6,379 nucleotides of DNA, from assembly GCA_030648225.1 (NCBI GenBank), contig JAUSIA010000392.1, forward strand, positions 1 through 6,379, written 5' to 3'. Below, one piece after another: positions 6,204 through 6,379 of the stretch; position 1 is the stretch's first letter; each line of letters opens with the position of its first letter. This stretch comes from Ignavibacteria bacterium (lineage in GTDB: Bacteria > Bacteroidota > Ignavibacteria > Ignavibacteriales > Ignavibacteriaceae). A program made the translations under genes and the position numbers. A model generated the notes under the pieces. That model was given only the letters and a program-made list of their open reading frames with translations. It had not been told where the DNA came from and did not search any database.

Positions 6204-6379
6204 AATCGGCGAAGGCGGGATGGGGATTGTCTATAAAGCTGAGGATACAAAGTTAAAACGGGATGTAGCTATAAAGTTTCTGCCTCATCAAATATCTTCC
6301 GATGAAGATGAACGCAAACGGTTTAAGATTGAAGCACAGGCAGCAGCATCTTTAAATCATCCTAATATCTCAACAATAC
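6163..6379 (+). CDS. Ser/Thr protein kinase, copy 4 (3'-truncated by window edge)
   Basis: Only the first 72 codons and one base are in the window. They encode a kinase N-lobe: MIGTTISHYNIVEKIGEGGM at the start, glycine loop G16-E-G-G-M-G21, ATP lysine K38 in VAIKF, helix-C E57 and the LNHPNI motif. By eye, 58 of the 72 residues are identical to kinase 3. Most changes fall between residues 42 and 55, just before helix C. The gene starts 3 bases after the kinase 3 stop, with the same Shine-Dalgarno arrangement (AGAGGA, 6148-6153) as kinase 3. A TolB-like/TPR part further downstream is expected from the neighbours but is not visible. The array evidently continues past the window. Confidence 0.9.
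   Translation, partial: MIGTTISHYNIVEKIGEGGMGIVYKAEDTKLKRDVAIKFLPHQISSDEDERKRFKIEAQAAASLNHPNISTI

Overview
The window is a head-to-tail array of closely related signalling genes, all on the + strand and packed almost without gaps. It holds the 3' part of one serine/threonine kinase gene, two complete copies and the 5' start of a fourth. Each kinase is fused to a TolB N-terminal-like (FlgO-like) domain and a C-terminal TPR array. One unrelated 118-codon gene and a short scar with a kinase-gene remnant and a GC-rich palindrome break the array between copies 1 and 2. No RNA genes, CRISPR array, integrase or transposase are visible.

Organism: the DNA is AT-rich, uses the standard code and has Shine-Dalgarno-type sites. 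Kinases beginning M-I-G-x-T-I-S-H-Y-x-I-x-E-K-L-G-x-G-G-M-G and fused to TolB-like/TPR modules are, from general knowledge, typical of Ignavibacteria and related Bacteroidota/Chlorobi-group, Calditrichaeota-like and KSB1-like bacteria. With this low GC, an Ignavibacteria-like lineage is my best guess. It is an inference, not a proof.

Layout: 1-1452 kinase 1 (lacks its N-terminus because the window starts inside it); 1456-1812 small five-cysteine protein of a family I recognise only by pattern; 1813-1923 scar holding a kinase start remnant (from 1827) that runs into a GC-rich inverted repeat (1878-1893) at the glycine-loop codons; 1924-4044 kinase 2; 4048-6159 kinase 3; 6163-end kinase 4 (start only). 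Genes that directly follow one another are separated by 3 bases, with the ribosome binding site of the downstream gene inside the last codons of the upstream gene, so one polycistronic transcript is likely. No promoter or terminator is convincing inside the window, so the unit probably starts upstream and ends downstream.

How the genes may work together: the kinases keep every catalytic motif of an active Hanks-type kinase and have no membrane segment, so they look like soluble enzymes whose TolB-like/TPR part recruits partners or substrates. The paralogs fall into two kinase-domain subtypes joined to the same C-terminal module. An 83-bp perfect repeat spans the 2/3 and 3/4 gene junctions, which points to tandem duplication or gene conversion. 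The most unusual spot is 1813-1934, where a kinase paralog has been cut at its P-loop by, or recombined at, a small palindromic element, leaving a 35-codon mini-ORF whose stop overlaps the start of kinase 2.
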